DNA of 64,000 bases from an uncultured Parafilimonas sp. (GTDB taxonomy: Bacteria > Bacteroidota > Bacteroidia > Chitinophagales > Chitinophagaceae), in NCBI GenBank assembly GCA_903882935.1, contig CAIRZB010000084.1:62001-126000 (forward strand), read 5' to 3'. The position numbers were made by a program, and so were the translations under genes. Shown piece after piece: positions 37,511 to 46,788 of this stretch (position 1 is the stretch's first letter; every line of letters starts with the position of its first letter). The notes beneath the pieces were generated by a model. The model did no database searches. It had not been told where the DNA came from and was given only the letters and a program-made list of their open reading frames with translations.

Positions 37511-38230
37511 CTATTTATCGGAAATAAGCCTTGCGATACCAAATGCGGTGGCCGCAGCCGCAGCACCTATCAGCATAACTTTTATTCCACCGGCAATTGG
37601 GTGTATGCCAGTGAGCTTGCTTTTAAAATACCCGAATACAAACAGGCATAACAGCGTAATTATGGCGGAAAGCTCTAAGCCACTCAAGGCATCTTTTACA
37701 AAAAAATAAGGGCTTAGCGGTATTAGACCACCTATAATATAAGAAACACCGATATTAAATGCACTTTTTGATGCACGCTTTGGGTCGGGCTTAGACAAAC
37801 CAAGCTCGTGGCGCATCATAAAATTAACCCACTGGTCGTTGTCTTTCATCAGCTCAGTAACCGCTTTTTCCTGTACCTCTTCGCTAAGCCCCCATTCGGC
37901 AAACAATTCTTTTACTTCGGCTTTTTCTACCTCGGGAAGATGCTCCACTTCGTAATATTCCCTTTTAAGTTCACTTTCGTAATGGTCTGCTTCTGTTTTA
38001 CCCGCAAGATAGCCACCCAGCCCCATGGCAATGGAGCCTGCTGCAATTTCAGCAATGCCAGCCAAAATTATCAGGCGGGTTTGGTCAATTTCTACATTTT
38101 TAACCGCGCTTACCATGCCTGCTGCCAAAGCAAAGGGTACCGTTAAGCCATCGCTCATGCCGATGACAATATCTTTTAATAGGTCCGAGCTTTCTAGGTG
38201 CTGCTCACTGTGGCTGTGCGTTTGGGACAT
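37511..38230 (-). CDS. VIT1/CCC1-family iron or manganese transporter
   Basis: The 239-residue membrane protein matches the VIT1/CCC1 family: DIVIGMSDGLTVPFALAAGM in helix 1, AGIAEIAAGSIAMGLGGYLAGKTEADHYESELKREYYEVE (helix 2 and start of the cytoplasmic metal-binding domain), a Glu-rich cytoplasmic segment (~75-130), then three helices including IGVSYIIGGLIPLSPYFF and AGGIKVMLIGAAAAATAFG. These proteins move Fe(II) or Mn(II) out of the cytoplasm. It is read alone on the minus strand; a palindrome lies about 75 bases upstream. Confidence 0.92.
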   Translation of the reverse strand: MSQTHSHSEQHLESSDLLKDIVIGMSDGLTVPFALAAGMVSAVKNVEIDQTRLIILAGIAEIAAGSIAMGLGGYLAGKTEADHYESELKREYYEVEHLPEVEKAEVKELFAEWGLSEEVQEKAVTELMKDNDQWVNFMMRHELGLSKPDPKRASKSAFNIGVSYIIGGLIPLSPYFFVKDALSGLELSAIITLLCLFVFGYFKSKLTGIHPIAGGIKVMLIGAAAAATAFGIARLISDK

Positions 38231-38303
38231 AAGAAAAATTATACGGTAAAAATAGGCACGAAAATTTAAAAAAAGTCGGCCATTCCGGTTATGGGTATAA
38301 ACT

Positions 38304-38341
38304 GATTGTAAACATTGCGCTGTTGCACAATGTTTACAATC
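38304..38341. repeat. 14-bp perfect inverted repeat
   Basis: GATTGTAAACATTG (38304-38317) and CAATGTTTACAATC (38328-38341) flank a 10-base centre. It lies between the end of the GH16 gene and the start of the VIT1 gene, both on the minus strand. It could be a terminator for GH16, but no good T-run follows on that strand, or an operator for the transporter. Confidence 0.6.
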
Positions 38342-38411
38342 TTTTAAAGCATCCTATCATACAAAACAATACATGGGTTAAATACCCCAAATGTATAACC
38401 AGACCGTTGGC

Positions 38412-39599
38412 CTATTTTTGGTAAACCCGCACATAGTCAACCACCATGCGTTGTGGAAATTGCGTTGTGCCGTCGGGCGCACCTGGCCAGCCACCGCCTA
38501 CAGCGATGTTAAAGATTAAAAAAAACTTATTATTGAAGGGGTTGCCCAAGGGAATATTACTGGAGGGTAACGAAAAATATTTTTGGTCATCAATCAATAT
38601 ACTTAGGCTGTCTTTGTCCCACAAAAGGCTATATAGGTGAAACTGCTGGTCAAAGCTACCGGAAGGCAACACATAACTGCCGCCTTTCGATTCATGTGCC
38701 GCTACCGAACTACCCCAGTGCAGTGTGCCATAAATTTTATTAGGCTGGTGGCCAAGCAATTCCATCATATCAATTTCGCCGCAAGTTGGCCAGCCCACTT
38801 GGTCGATATTGGCGCCTAACAGCCATAAGGCAGGCCAAAGGCCCTGGCCGATAGGCAGCTTTGCCCTTATGTCAATACGGCCATATTGAAAGCTTTGGTT
38901 GCCTTTGGTGATCATTCTTGCTGAGGAATAATTAAAGCCGCCCGCAGGTTCCCTCCTCGCCTCAATAACTAGGTTACCGTGGGATACAAAAGCGTTGTTT
39001 GTGCTGCTGGTGTAATATTCCAATTCGCCGTTGCCCCACCCGTTATTATTGCCCGTTTCAAAAGTCCAGTTATTGGTGTTTACTGCGTTGCCGCTAAACT
39101 CATCGCTCCAAGCAAGTGCGTACCCAGGGTAGCTGGTGGCTGCGGCATAACCGGCATTGTCAACAGGAAAATACAACAGGTTTTGGTTAATAATGATGGC
39201 TGTGGCCTTGCCGCTGGTACCAAGCGAGCAGTTTTGGGGGTTGCTTAGCTGCACATAAAAATCCTGGTCAGCTTGGCGGGTACTGTCTCCGTTTACAGTA
39301 ACCTTAATTGTGGCAGAAGAACTGCCCGCAGCAATGGTAACCGTGCCGGTGGCCGCTTGATAATCCTTACCTTGTTTAGCGGCCCCGTCAACCGTTGTAT
39401 ACTGAATGGTCGCATCCTTTGTTGCTGCGGCACTTAGGCTAACATTAAACTGAAAGGTACTGTTGGTTGTAACCCGCGCTTGGGAAACATCGGCAATTGA
39501 AACAGTGGGACCGGTAGTGGCGGGTGTGGTTGAGCCGCCCGACTTACTACACCCAATGCAAAACAATATTGAAGCAAAACTAACAATGGCTAATTTCAT
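38412..39599 (-). CDS. GH16 beta-glucanase lipoprotein with Calx-beta-like domain
   Basis: The 395-residue protein has a lipoprotein signal (SILFCIGCSKSGG), then a Calx-beta-like domain at ~30-135 (VSIADVSQ, DATIQYTTVDGAAKQGKDYQ, GTVTIAAGSSSATIKVTV), then a GH16 catalytic domain. The active-site motif is E275-I-D277-M-M-E280 in CGEIDMMELLG, with LVIEARRE and GRIDIRAKLPIGQGLWPALWLLG upstream. The pattern fits laminarinase-type endo-beta-1,3-glucanases at the outer membrane. It is monocistronic. No sorting domain follows, so lipid anchoring replaces T9SS export. Confidence 0.9.
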   Translation of the reverse strand: MKLAIVSFASILFCIGCSKSGGSTTPATTGPTVSIADVSQARVTTNSTFQFNVSLSAAATKDATIQYTTVDGAAKQGKDYQAATGTVTIAAGSSSATIKVTVNGDSTRQADQDFYVQLSNPQNCSLGTSGKATAIIINQNLLYFPVDNAGYAAATSYPGYALAWSDEFSGNAVNTNNWTFETGNNNGWGNGELEYYTSSTNNAFVSHGNLVIEARREPAGGFNYSSARMITKGNQSFQYGRIDIRAKLPIGQGLWPALWLLGANIDQVGWPTCGEIDMMELLGHQPNKIYGTLHWGSSVAAHESKGGSYVLPSGSFDQQFHLYSLLWDKDSLSILIDDQKYFSLPSSNIPLGNPFNNKFFLIFNIAVGGGWPGAPDGTTQFPQRMVVDYVRVYQK

Positions 39600-39851
39600 G
39601 GAAGCAAAGTGTTTGATGTAATTATTGATGTTTGGTTAACCTTATAAACCAAAGGCTTAGTATGCAAATTACAAAAAAGTATCATAATAACCATTTAACT
39701 TTTGTGATGCAACAATGTTTATTTCAATTGAGGTTGCCAGGGGCCATAAATTAGGTTTTACAGCCAAAAGGCCATTTTCCGAGCACGGCAATATTTACAT
39801 GGCCGCCAGCGTTTTCAACATATATATTAGCGTAATTTTTTACCCATATCA

Positions 39852-41303
39852 ATGAAAAATCCTTCATACTCAACCGTAGCATTGTTATTAACAATGGGCT
39901 TAACTATCCATAACTGCATGTCACAGAGTTACCATGCTATTGGCGGCTCGGCCTATGGCGGGGTTAACAGCATGTACGTAAACCCCGGGGCAACGGTAAA
40001 CCAACCTTTTAAGTGGGATGTAACGCTTTTTTCCATGCAGTCAACCTTGGCAAATACAGCTTTTCAAATAAAAAACAAATCATTAACAACCATATACTCC
40101 TCTCCTTTTTATCTGGCCCAAGGCTTATTGAAAAGAGATTTGAATAATAATATTGACTTCAACTTGCTTAGTGCACGTTTTAGAATAGACAAAAAAAGTG
40201 CTTTTGCCGTTAGTTTTCGCGTGCGAACGTACAACCATGCCTCCGGTATGCCTTTTTTTTACAACGATACTATTAAAACCCTCAACAATTTTTTGCATTT
40301 AAACAATAGCCTTACCTATTACGATGGCTATTTTACCCATGCCGCTTGGGGGGAACTGAACCTTAACTATTCACGCATCATCCTTCAAAACGAATTATCC
40401 TACCTCAGCGCGGGTATAAACCTCACATATATGCGGGGGTTATCCGGAGCGTTTTTTGACCTTTCACGTATTAATTTCCAGGAAGGCCAGAAAAACGGAA
40501 ACAACTATTACGTGCTAAAAAAAGGGTCTGCGACTATGGAATATTCCGCCAATTACCAAACGGCCAACAACACAAGTAATACGCAATTCGTAAAAAATTT
40601 TATTAAGGAGGCACTGCCTTCTTTTGGCGTTAGCTTAGGGGCAGAATACCTTGTTAAAAACGAGGAAGGCGAAAGTACACCCATTAGCCCAACCAACTAT
40701 AATTGGAAGATAGGTATGGCAATAATGGATATTGGGCGTAATAAATTCAACCCCATTAATGGCTCATTTTTTGTAACAAACCCAAAACAAAACATCACCG
40801 ACAGTATTTTAAATAAGCAGCTAAGTGGGGTAAAAAACATTTTAAGCCTAAGGGACACGCTGGGCCGCTTTTTTAAAGTAGATACCGCGCTTAAAAACCG
40901 CTTTACAGTTTCGTTGCCTACCCGGTTGGTAATTTCTGTAGACAAAAACCTTGGTTCTAATTTTTTTATCAATGGGGAACTTACCCTCAGCTTCTATTCA
41001 ACCCAACCAACCTCTGAGGCATTAAAAACACGGGAAATAAACTTACTCTCCGTTACCCCCCGCTGGGAAACCCGCGCCTTGGGCTTTTACCTACCCATAC
41101 AGTACAACACTGAGGGCATGTTATGGGTTGGTGCTGCGGTAAAGCTGGGCCCGGTTTTATTAGGCGTGCACAACCTTGATTTTTTTAGGTGGTTTAAGCC
41201 AGGTACGCAAAATTATAATGGCGGCGGATATATTCTGGTAAGCATCCACCCCTTTGGCCACAAGCAAAAAGAGCAAGACGCGCTTCCATGCCCAAAACCG
41301 TAA
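39852..41303 (+). CDS. DUF5723-family putative outer-membrane protein
   Basis: The 483-residue protein has a signal peptide (to about ...HNCMSQS) and then SAYGGVNSMYVNPG, NPFKWDVTLFS-type strands and a long run of amphipathic beta-strands (FAVSFRVRTYNHASGMP, ELNLNYSRIILQNELSYLSAGINLTYMRG, FFINGELTLSFYS, MLWVGAAVKLGPVLLGVHNLDFF). This is typical of DUF5723 proteins in Bacteroidota, predicted FadL-like barrels of unknown role. The C-terminus is a short polar tail rather than the usual aromatic residue. It is followed by a membrane-bound AraC regulator 103 bases downstream. Confidence 0.8.
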   Translation: MKNPSYSTVALLLTMGLTIHNCMSQSYHAIGGSAYGGVNSMYVNPGATVNQPFKWDVTLFSMQSTLANTAFQIKNKSLTTIYSSPFYLAQGLLKRDLNNNIDFNLLSARFRIDKKSAFAVSFRVRTYNHASGMPFFYNDTIKTLNNFLHLNNSLTYYDGYFTHAAWGELNLNYSRIILQNELSYLSAGINLTYMRGLSGAFFDLSRINFQEGQKNGNNYYVLKKGSATMEYSANYQTANNTSNTQFVKNFIKEALPSFGVSLGAEYLVKNEEGESTPISPTNYNWKIGMAIMDIGRNKFNPINGSFFVTNPKQNITDSILNKQLSGVKNILSLRDTLGRFFKVDTALKNRFTVSLPTRLVISVDKNLGSNFFINGELTLSFYSTQPTSEALKTREINLLSVTPRWETRALGFYLPIQYNTEGMLWVGAAVKLGPVLLGVHNLDFFRWFKPGTQNYNGGGYILVSIHPFGHKQKEQDALPCPKP

Positions 41304-41406
41304 TCAAATTTATGGCATTGTAAAACCTGATAAATTAACGTTAATTCAATATTACCCTTACAGCCAACCGCCGTAGTTTTGGTTATAGTTAAAGCCAAAC
41401 TTTATT

Positions 41407-42552
41407 ATGACCGGTTTCTCCAAATTTCTCAATGTGCTGGTTTTGCTGGGTGCCTTGCAGGGCATTATTATCAGCAGCTTGCTGCTTTTTACAAAGCAAA
41501 AGCCGCAGGCCAGCCGTATTTTGGGGATGCTTATTTTACTAACAGCACTGGCTTGCTTTAATCTATACGGGGCAAACAATAATTGGTTCGGGTCAGACAT
41601 TATCCGCTTTATTGCAGACATCATTCCGCTGGTTGTTGTTATGCCTTTGGGGCCACTAATCTATTTTTATGTAAAGTGTACCCTTGATCCTACATTTAAA
41701 CTAACCAAAAAACAACGGCCGTATTTTTATCCCGTAGTTATCGATCTTGTTCCATCTGCCACGGTTATCACATTTATTATGGGGCTTGTATTGGGTATTT
41801 TTAAAAACAAGCCCGGCCCTTGGGGAAGTTTTATTGACGACTATAATGTATATGCGGATATTCCACGTTGGGCTTCCATCACCTTCTACGTATGGCTTTC
41901 CGCCCGCTACCTGCGTAAAAATAAAGCAGCCCACCTACAAAAAAGTATGCTTACATGGCTGAAGCAATTCGTTCTTGTTTTTATAGTTTTCCAAACCATT
42001 TGGTTGGTATACTTAGTGCCATATATCATTCCAAAATATTCCAACAAATTGGTGGACACTTTTGACTGGTACCCTATTTACATACCAATGGCAGCCATTA
42101 TATACTGGCTGGGCATAAAAGGATATATGGCCGCCCAAATGCCGCAAACGCCCGCTACTACAGCTAAAGCACAACCCACAACAATGGCATTAACCGCCGC
42201 CAGCATACAATTTGCGGTAGAATCGCTTGAACGCTGCATGAAAACCGACAGGCTTTACCTTAACCCTGCCCTTAATTTGGATGCAGTGGCGCAACATACC
42301 GGCCTGCCCCAAAAAACCATCTCCGCAGTGCTAAACCAGCACGTACACAAAAGTTTTAACGAGTTTGTGAACGAATACAGGGTAATAGCCTTTACAGAGA
42401 AAATGCAGCAACCGGGTACAGAAAACTTAACTATTGCGGGCATTGCGTTTGATTGCGGCTTTAACAGCCAAGCTACCTTTCAGCGCACGTTTAAACAGGT
42501 TACCGGCATGTCGCCGACCGAATACCGAAAAACAGCCCTTATCACCTCTTAA
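41407..42552 (+). CDS. Membrane-anchored AraC-family regulator
   Basis: The 381-residue protein has an N-terminal half with about six or seven hydrophobic helices (LNVLVLLGALQGIIISSLLLF, FIADIIPLVVVMPLGPLIYFY, VLVFIVFQTIWLVYLVPYII, YIPMAAIIYWLGIKGYM) and a C-terminal AraC DNA-binding domain with two helix-turn-helix motifs, ending in TIAGIAFDCGFNSQATFQRTFKQVTGMSPTEYR-type sequence. It should sense a membrane or periplasmic signal and act on DNA directly from the membrane. Target genes are not known; neighbours are the DUF5723 protein and a serine hydrolase. Confidence 0.88.
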   Translation: MTGFSKFLNVLVLLGALQGIIISSLLLFTKQKPQASRILGMLILLTALACFNLYGANNNWFGSDIIRFIADIIPLVVVMPLGPLIYFYVKCTLDPTFKLTKKQRPYFYPVVIDLVPSATVITFIMGLVLGIFKNKPGPWGSFIDDYNVYADIPRWASITFYVWLSARYLRKNKAAHLQKSMLTWLKQFVLVFIVFQTIWLVYLVPYIIPKYSNKLVDTFDWYPIYIPMAAIIYWLGIKGYMAAQMPQTPATTAKAQPTTMALTAASIQFAVESLERCMKTDRLYLNPALNLDAVAQHTGLPQKTISAVLNQHVHKSFNEFVNEYRVIAFTEKMQQPGTENLTIAGIAFDCGFNSQATFQRTFKQVTGMSPTEYRKTALITS

Positions 42553-42661
42553 TCAGTAATCATTTTAGGATAAATAATGCTCAAATCTGGATTTGAATAG
42601 GTGCTAACGTGCTTTTTATAGAGTATTGCCCCAACATTTAACCATGCTAAATACCCGCCAA

Positions 42662-44098
42662 ATGAAAAAACATTATGACCATCTATGCATTTGTTTGCTG
42701 TTTGCCGCAACCCCTGCCCTGTCTCAGCCAACACTCATCAAGCAACCCAGCGGCAAAATAATTTCAACTGCATCCATTGATAGTATTATCAACAACCTGA
42801 TGGATGCCGCAGATGTCACCGGGCTAAACCTCGGCATTATTAACAATAACACAGTTGCCTACGTAAAAGGCTACGGATATAAAAACAAAGCAACCGGTGG
42901 CTTTAATGATACCGCCACCAGCCTATATGCAGCATCACTTGCAAAACCGCTGTTTGCTTATATTGCTATGCAACTGGTGGACGCAGGCAAACTTAACCTA
43001 GATAAGCCCATATACAAATACTTGCCTAAACCCATACCGCAGTATGACGACTATAAAGACCTGGCAAGTGATGACCGCTGGAAATTAATTACGGCGCGTA
43101 TGTGCCTAAGCCACACCACAGGTTTCCCCAATTGGCGGCAACTATTTCCGCCCGATTACAAGCTGAAAATATTGTTTACACCTGGGGCAAAGTATTTCTA
43201 TTCTGGCGAGGGCCTTTGTTTGTTGCAGCTGGTGGTTGAAACCATCACAGGCCGCCGGTTGGAACAACTTGCGCAGGAAAACATTTTCAAGCCCTTTGGC
43301 ATGCCCCACAGCAGCTTTTTATGGCAACCGGCTTTTGAAGACGATTATGGCATGGGCCATAACATGAGCGAGGACACCCTGGCTATTGGCAGGCCTGTAA
43401 AAGAAAACGCGGCGGGCAGCATGCAAACAACCATAGCAGATTATACCCGCTTTATGGCTGCAGTTATGCGGAAAAAAAGATTGTCAGAAAAAGCATGGAA
43501 CGAAATATTTAAGCCCCAGGTAAAAATCAGTTCAAAACGGCAGTTTTCCAGCTTAGACGAGGATACCACGGCCGACAATGACAACATCCAATTGGGTTAT
43601 GGGCTTGGTTGGGGGCTTTTTACCAGTGTGTTTGGCCCGGCCTTTTTTAAGGAGGGGCATGGGTGGGGCTGGCAGCATTATGCCTTAAGCATACCCGGTA
43701 AAAAATGCGCGTTTATCATTATGACCAACAGCGATAACGGCGAAAGCATTTTTAAAGCGTTGGTGGAAAAGCTAACGGGTATTACCATACCTTGGTACTG
43801 GGAAGGTTACACACCCTACCGACCAGCGGTAAAACTACCAGCGGATGTATTGCGGCAGTTTACGGGTGAATACACCGGAAAGCTTACCGCTATTGTTACC
43901 CTTGTAAACGGAATATTAAAAGTGGAGAGCCCCACGGTTAACTTGGCCAAAACAAACCTGTATGCCATAAATGACCATCATTTTTTCCTTAAAATTATGG
44001 ACACCGAGATAGATTTTGTGAAACGTGCGGACGGAACAATAGAAAAAGCCGTTTTGGATGACGAAGGAGACCATTATGAATTGACGAAAGTAAAATAG
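42662..44098 (+). CDS. Secreted serine hydrolase (class C beta-lactamase-like)
   Basis: The 478-residue protein has a signal peptide (MKKHYDHLCICLLFAATPALSQ) and a beta-lactamase/esterase fold. The nucleophile motif is Ser92-Leu-Ala-Lys95 in YAASLAKPLFAY. The tyrosine motif is YSGEGLCLLQ, and a HGWGWQHYAL segment occupies the KTG-like position. A C-terminal lipocalin-like extension (LRQFTGEYTGKLTAIVTLVNGILKVES) is typical of Bacteroidota members. It may be an esterase, D-aminopeptidase or similar peptidoglycan-related enzyme; specificity is unknown. The frame opens with TTG at 42626, but the ATG at 42662 begins the signal peptide. Confidence 0.88.
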   Translation: MKKHYDHLCICLLFAATPALSQPTLIKQPSGKIISTASIDSIINNLMDAADVTGLNLGIINNNTVAYVKGYGYKNKATGGFNDTATSLYAASLAKPLFAYIAMQLVDAGKLNLDKPIYKYLPKPIPQYDDYKDLASDDRWKLITARMCLSHTTGFPNWRQLFPPDYKLKILFTPGAKYFYSGEGLCLLQLVVETITGRRLEQLAQENIFKPFGMPHSSFLWQPAFEDDYGMGHNMSEDTLAIGRPVKENAAGSMQTTIADYTRFMAAVMRKKRLSEKAWNEIFKPQVKISSKRQFSSLDEDTTADNDNIQLGYGLGWGLFTSVFGPAFFKEGHGWGWQHYALSIPGKKCAFIIMTNSDNGESIFKALVEKLTGITIPWYWEGYTPYRPAVKLPADVLRQFTGEYTGKLTAIVTLVNGILKVESPTVNLAKTNLYAINDHHFFLKIMDTEIDFVKRADGTIEKAVLDDEGDHYELTKVK

Positions 44099-44200
44099 CT
44101 AAAACCCAAGATAGTGTAAGGGCATGGTTGCCAAATGCAGGCCTACGTTTGGTTGCCCCACACGGATTCTGAAACATATGATGCAACGCCAATGGTTAAC

Positions 44201-44208
44201 TACCTTTG
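44201..44208 (+). promoter_or_regulatory. -7 element of the DUF457 gene
   Basis: TACCTTTG is an exact TAnnTTTG box that ends 11 bases before the ATG at 44220. It supports that start over the upstream in-frame codons. Confidence 0.55.
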
Positions 44209-44219
44209 CTTTTGGACAA

Positions 44220-45230
44220 ATGGATTCACTCACGCATATTGCCCTTGGTGCCTGCATTGGCGAAGCCTTTTTTGGAAAAAAGATTGGCAAAAGGGCTATG
44301 TTGCTGGGTGCCGTTGCGCAAAGCCTGCCTGATATTGATTTTCTCGCCTCAGTTTGGACTGGTATGCCCGCTGTTTTGTTAACACACCGCGGGTTTACCC
44401 ATTCCATTTTGTTTGCAGTGTTGGCGGCAGTATTATTGGCTTTAATTGCAGAGCGTATTCACCGCCCGCATAACATAGGGTTGGCAAAATGGATGTTCTT
44501 TTTTGCGATCCAGATGCTCATACACATTTTTATTGATGCGTTCAACAATTACGGCGTTGGCTGGCTTGAGCCTTTTAGCCACTACCGCATATCATTCAAT
44601 GCCATTTATGTTGCCGACCCATTCTTCTCCCTCTGGCCTGCCATTGCTTTTTTTGTTTTGCTGGTGCTTAAACGCGGCCATGCCAAACGCAGGTATTGGT
44701 GGATATTTGGGGTTGCGATAAGTTTTATTTATTTGGGGTACTGTTTAATAAACAAAGCTACCATAAAAGCTGCCGTAAATACCGCATTTGCAAAACAGGG
44801 CATACCCCATACAAGATATTTTACATCTCCGGCTCCTTTACAAAACTGGTTATGGTATGTAGTTGCAGGCAACGACAGTGGCTATTACGTGGGCTACCGC
44901 TCGGTGTTCGACACTAAAGATTCCATAGCTTTTACCTTTTTCCCTTCCAATAGGCAATTGTTAAACCCGGTACAGCAAAAAAAAGATGTTCAACAACTCA
45001 TACGTTTTAGCCAACAATATTATACGGCTGAACAATGGCACGACACATTAGTGTTTAACGACCTGCGTTTTGGGCAAATTATAGGCTGGCAAAACCCGCA
45101 GGAAAAATTTGCGTTCCATTATTTTTTACAACCACCCAACAGCAATAAAATGGTTGTGCAACGTGGCCGTTTTGCCAAATGGGACGGTAATGTGGTGCGA
45201 AACTTAATCAACAGGATTAAGGGTAATTGA
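44220..45230 (+). CDS. DUF457/YdjM-family membrane-bound metal-dependent hydrolase
   Basis: The 336-residue protein begins MDSLTHIALGACIGEAFFG and has LPDIDFL and LTHRGFTHSILFAVLAAVLL, the metal-binding His/Asp pattern of DUF457 proteins, followed by HIFIDAFNNYGVGWLEPF. Several membrane helices follow, then a soluble C-terminal domain from about residue 215. The family includes YdjM and is thought to hydrolyse phosphoester or lipid substrates, but this is not established. The frame opens at 44124; a -7 promoter box at 44201-44208 and the family N-terminus decide for 44220. Confidence 0.88.
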   Translation: MDSLTHIALGACIGEAFFGKKIGKRAMLLGAVAQSLPDIDFLASVWTGMPAVLLTHRGFTHSILFAVLAAVLLALIAERIHRPHNIGLAKWMFFFAIQMLIHIFIDAFNNYGVGWLEPFSHYRISFNAIYVADPFFSLWPAIAFFVLLVLKRGHAKRRYWWIFGVAISFIYLGYCLINKATIKAAVNTAFAKQGIPHTRYFTSPAPLQNWLWYVVAGNDSGYYVGYRSVFDTKDSIAFTFFPSNRQLLNPVQQKKDVQQLIRFSQQYYTAEQWHDTLVFNDLRFGQIIGWQNPQEKFAFHYFLQPPNSNKMVVQRGRFAKWDGNVVRNLINRIKGN

Positions 45231-45277
45231 TAGCAAATTTGCCAAACACCTTACTGCGGCAACTCTGTAGGATGTAT

Positions 45278-46468
45278 TTAATCGTAATTCTTCCGTTGCT
45301 TAAAGTAAAAGGTAAAAACAAAAATCATCAACCGTATAAACTCGTAGCTCAGCCATCGTATAAACCGGCTGAAAATATTCCGGGTTTTAAATAACACATC
45401 TTGGGTAACCGGTATACAATCATTGGAAACGATCGCCGACAGCTCATTTTCAACTTGTTTTGCAAATACGTCGCTTCGTACATCAAGGTTTAACTCTACA
45501 CTGGCGTAGGCACTTATGTTATTAACATTATACGAACCCACCGTTAGCCATTTGCCATCAGCAACAGCAAGTTTTGCATGCAACATGTTGCCCTTGTATT
45601 CAAATATCTGTATATTGTTGCGCAATAGCCAGTCGTACATAAACCGCTCGGCATTTTTTGCCACCCAAACATCGCTCTGGCCTGCCATGATAACGCTTAT
45701 TTTCACACCACGTTTTATAGCGTTTGCTATATATCGTTTAATTTTGTTGCCGGGCATAAAATAACTGCATACAAACACTATGTGCGACGATGCCGTGTTT
45801 AGCATTTCCCTGTAGGTTCTTGAAATTTGGTTTTTACGGTTCACCCAGTCGTTTTGCCGTAAACGCACAAGGCTGTTTTCTGTTGGGTGTATGGCCGGGC
45901 TGTAATTCTGAATAACGGGCGGCAGTTTTTTCTGTAACGAAAAGCCCTGCCATGTTTTGCGGGCGAGCAAATATACCTGCCAAGCAATGTCACCTTCGGC
46001 ATATAATGCAAAATCAAGCCAAGCATTGCCGGCCATAGTATCATTGTATCTGTCACCAATATTTATGCCGCCCACCATGCAATACTTTGCATCAGCCACT
46101 ACTAATTTGTGGTGCAGCCTTCTGCCAATATAAAAATGCTTGCTCTTAAAAATGGGTTCAAAAAATCTGAAGTTTACTCCTCCCTGTTCCAACAACGTTA
46201 CAAACTGTTTAGGTAGCCTGCCCGAAGCATACGCATCGGCAATTACATACACCAGCACCTTTCTCTTAACTGCCTCCAACAATGCCGCCGCTACCATTCG
46301 GCCCGTTTCGTCATCCTCAAATATATAGGTTTGTAAGTGTATGCTGTCTTTTGCACAGGCAATCATTTGCAACAACAAATTAAAGTAAGCGTTACCGGCA
46401 CGCACCAATTTTACGCTGTTGTGCACCGTATAGACAGACGAAATACGTTTTAATTTGCGGGATGGCAT
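45278..46468 (-). CDS. Cardiolipin synthase-like phospholipase D protein
   Basis: The 396-residue protein has two HKD motifs: HHKLVVADAKYCMVGGINIGD (around residue 118-138) and HAKLAVADGKWLTVGSYNVNN (around residue 298-318). It should join or cleave phospholipids at the inner membrane. It lacks the N-terminal transmembrane helices of ClsA and resembles ClsB-type enzymes; a hydrophobic stretch near the C-terminus (FIRLMIFVFTFYF) may anchor it. It converges on the DUF457 gene. Confidence 0.88.
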   Translation of the reverse strand: MPSRKLKRISSVYTVHNSVKLVRAGNAYFNLLLQMIACAKDSIHLQTYIFEDDETGRMVAAALLEAVKRKVLVYVIADAYASGRLPKQFVTLLEQGGVNFRFFEPIFKSKHFYIGRRLHHKLVVADAKYCMVGGINIGDRYNDTMAGNAWLDFALYAEGDIAWQVYLLARKTWQGFSLQKKLPPVIQNYSPAIHPTENSLVRLRQNDWVNRKNQISRTYREMLNTASSHIVFVCSYFMPGNKIKRYIANAIKRGVKISVIMAGQSDVWVAKNAERFMYDWLLRNNIQIFEYKGNMLHAKLAVADGKWLTVGSYNVNNISAYASVELNLDVRSDVFAKQVENELSAIVSNDCIPVTQDVLFKTRNIFSRFIRWLSYEFIRLMIFVFTFYFKQRKNYD

Positions 46469-46788
46469 ACCGTAAAGCTACTTGTTTTTACTGGTGGGAA
46501 GTAAAATGCCTAAAGCACAATTAGTGTTCCAAATTCCAATAATCAGGCCGGAGATTAATGACTTTATTTAGCTAAGGGAACCTATCAAAACAACTTAAGC
46601 AACCGAAAGGCAAGGACTACGTTATAACTGTGAGCCCTGGTTTCTCCTAATTACTGGCTCCTCCTAAATAACTAATCAACCTCTCAAAATGGCTAAGGCA
46701 GGCAAGCCTGATTAGCTTTGTGAGATACCTGCCTTCGCAGGTATGACGAAAAGGGCAACATATTGCCTAAGTTATTTTAAAAAATTTG
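46469..46788. other. Intergenic stretch with a REP-like hairpin
   Basis: No gene was found in these 320 bases. A hairpin ATACCTGC-CTTC-GCAGGTAT at 46725-46744, followed by GACGAAAAG, matches a common dispersed bacterial repeat pattern. It lies just downstream of the batA gene on the minus strand. Confidence 0.55.
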
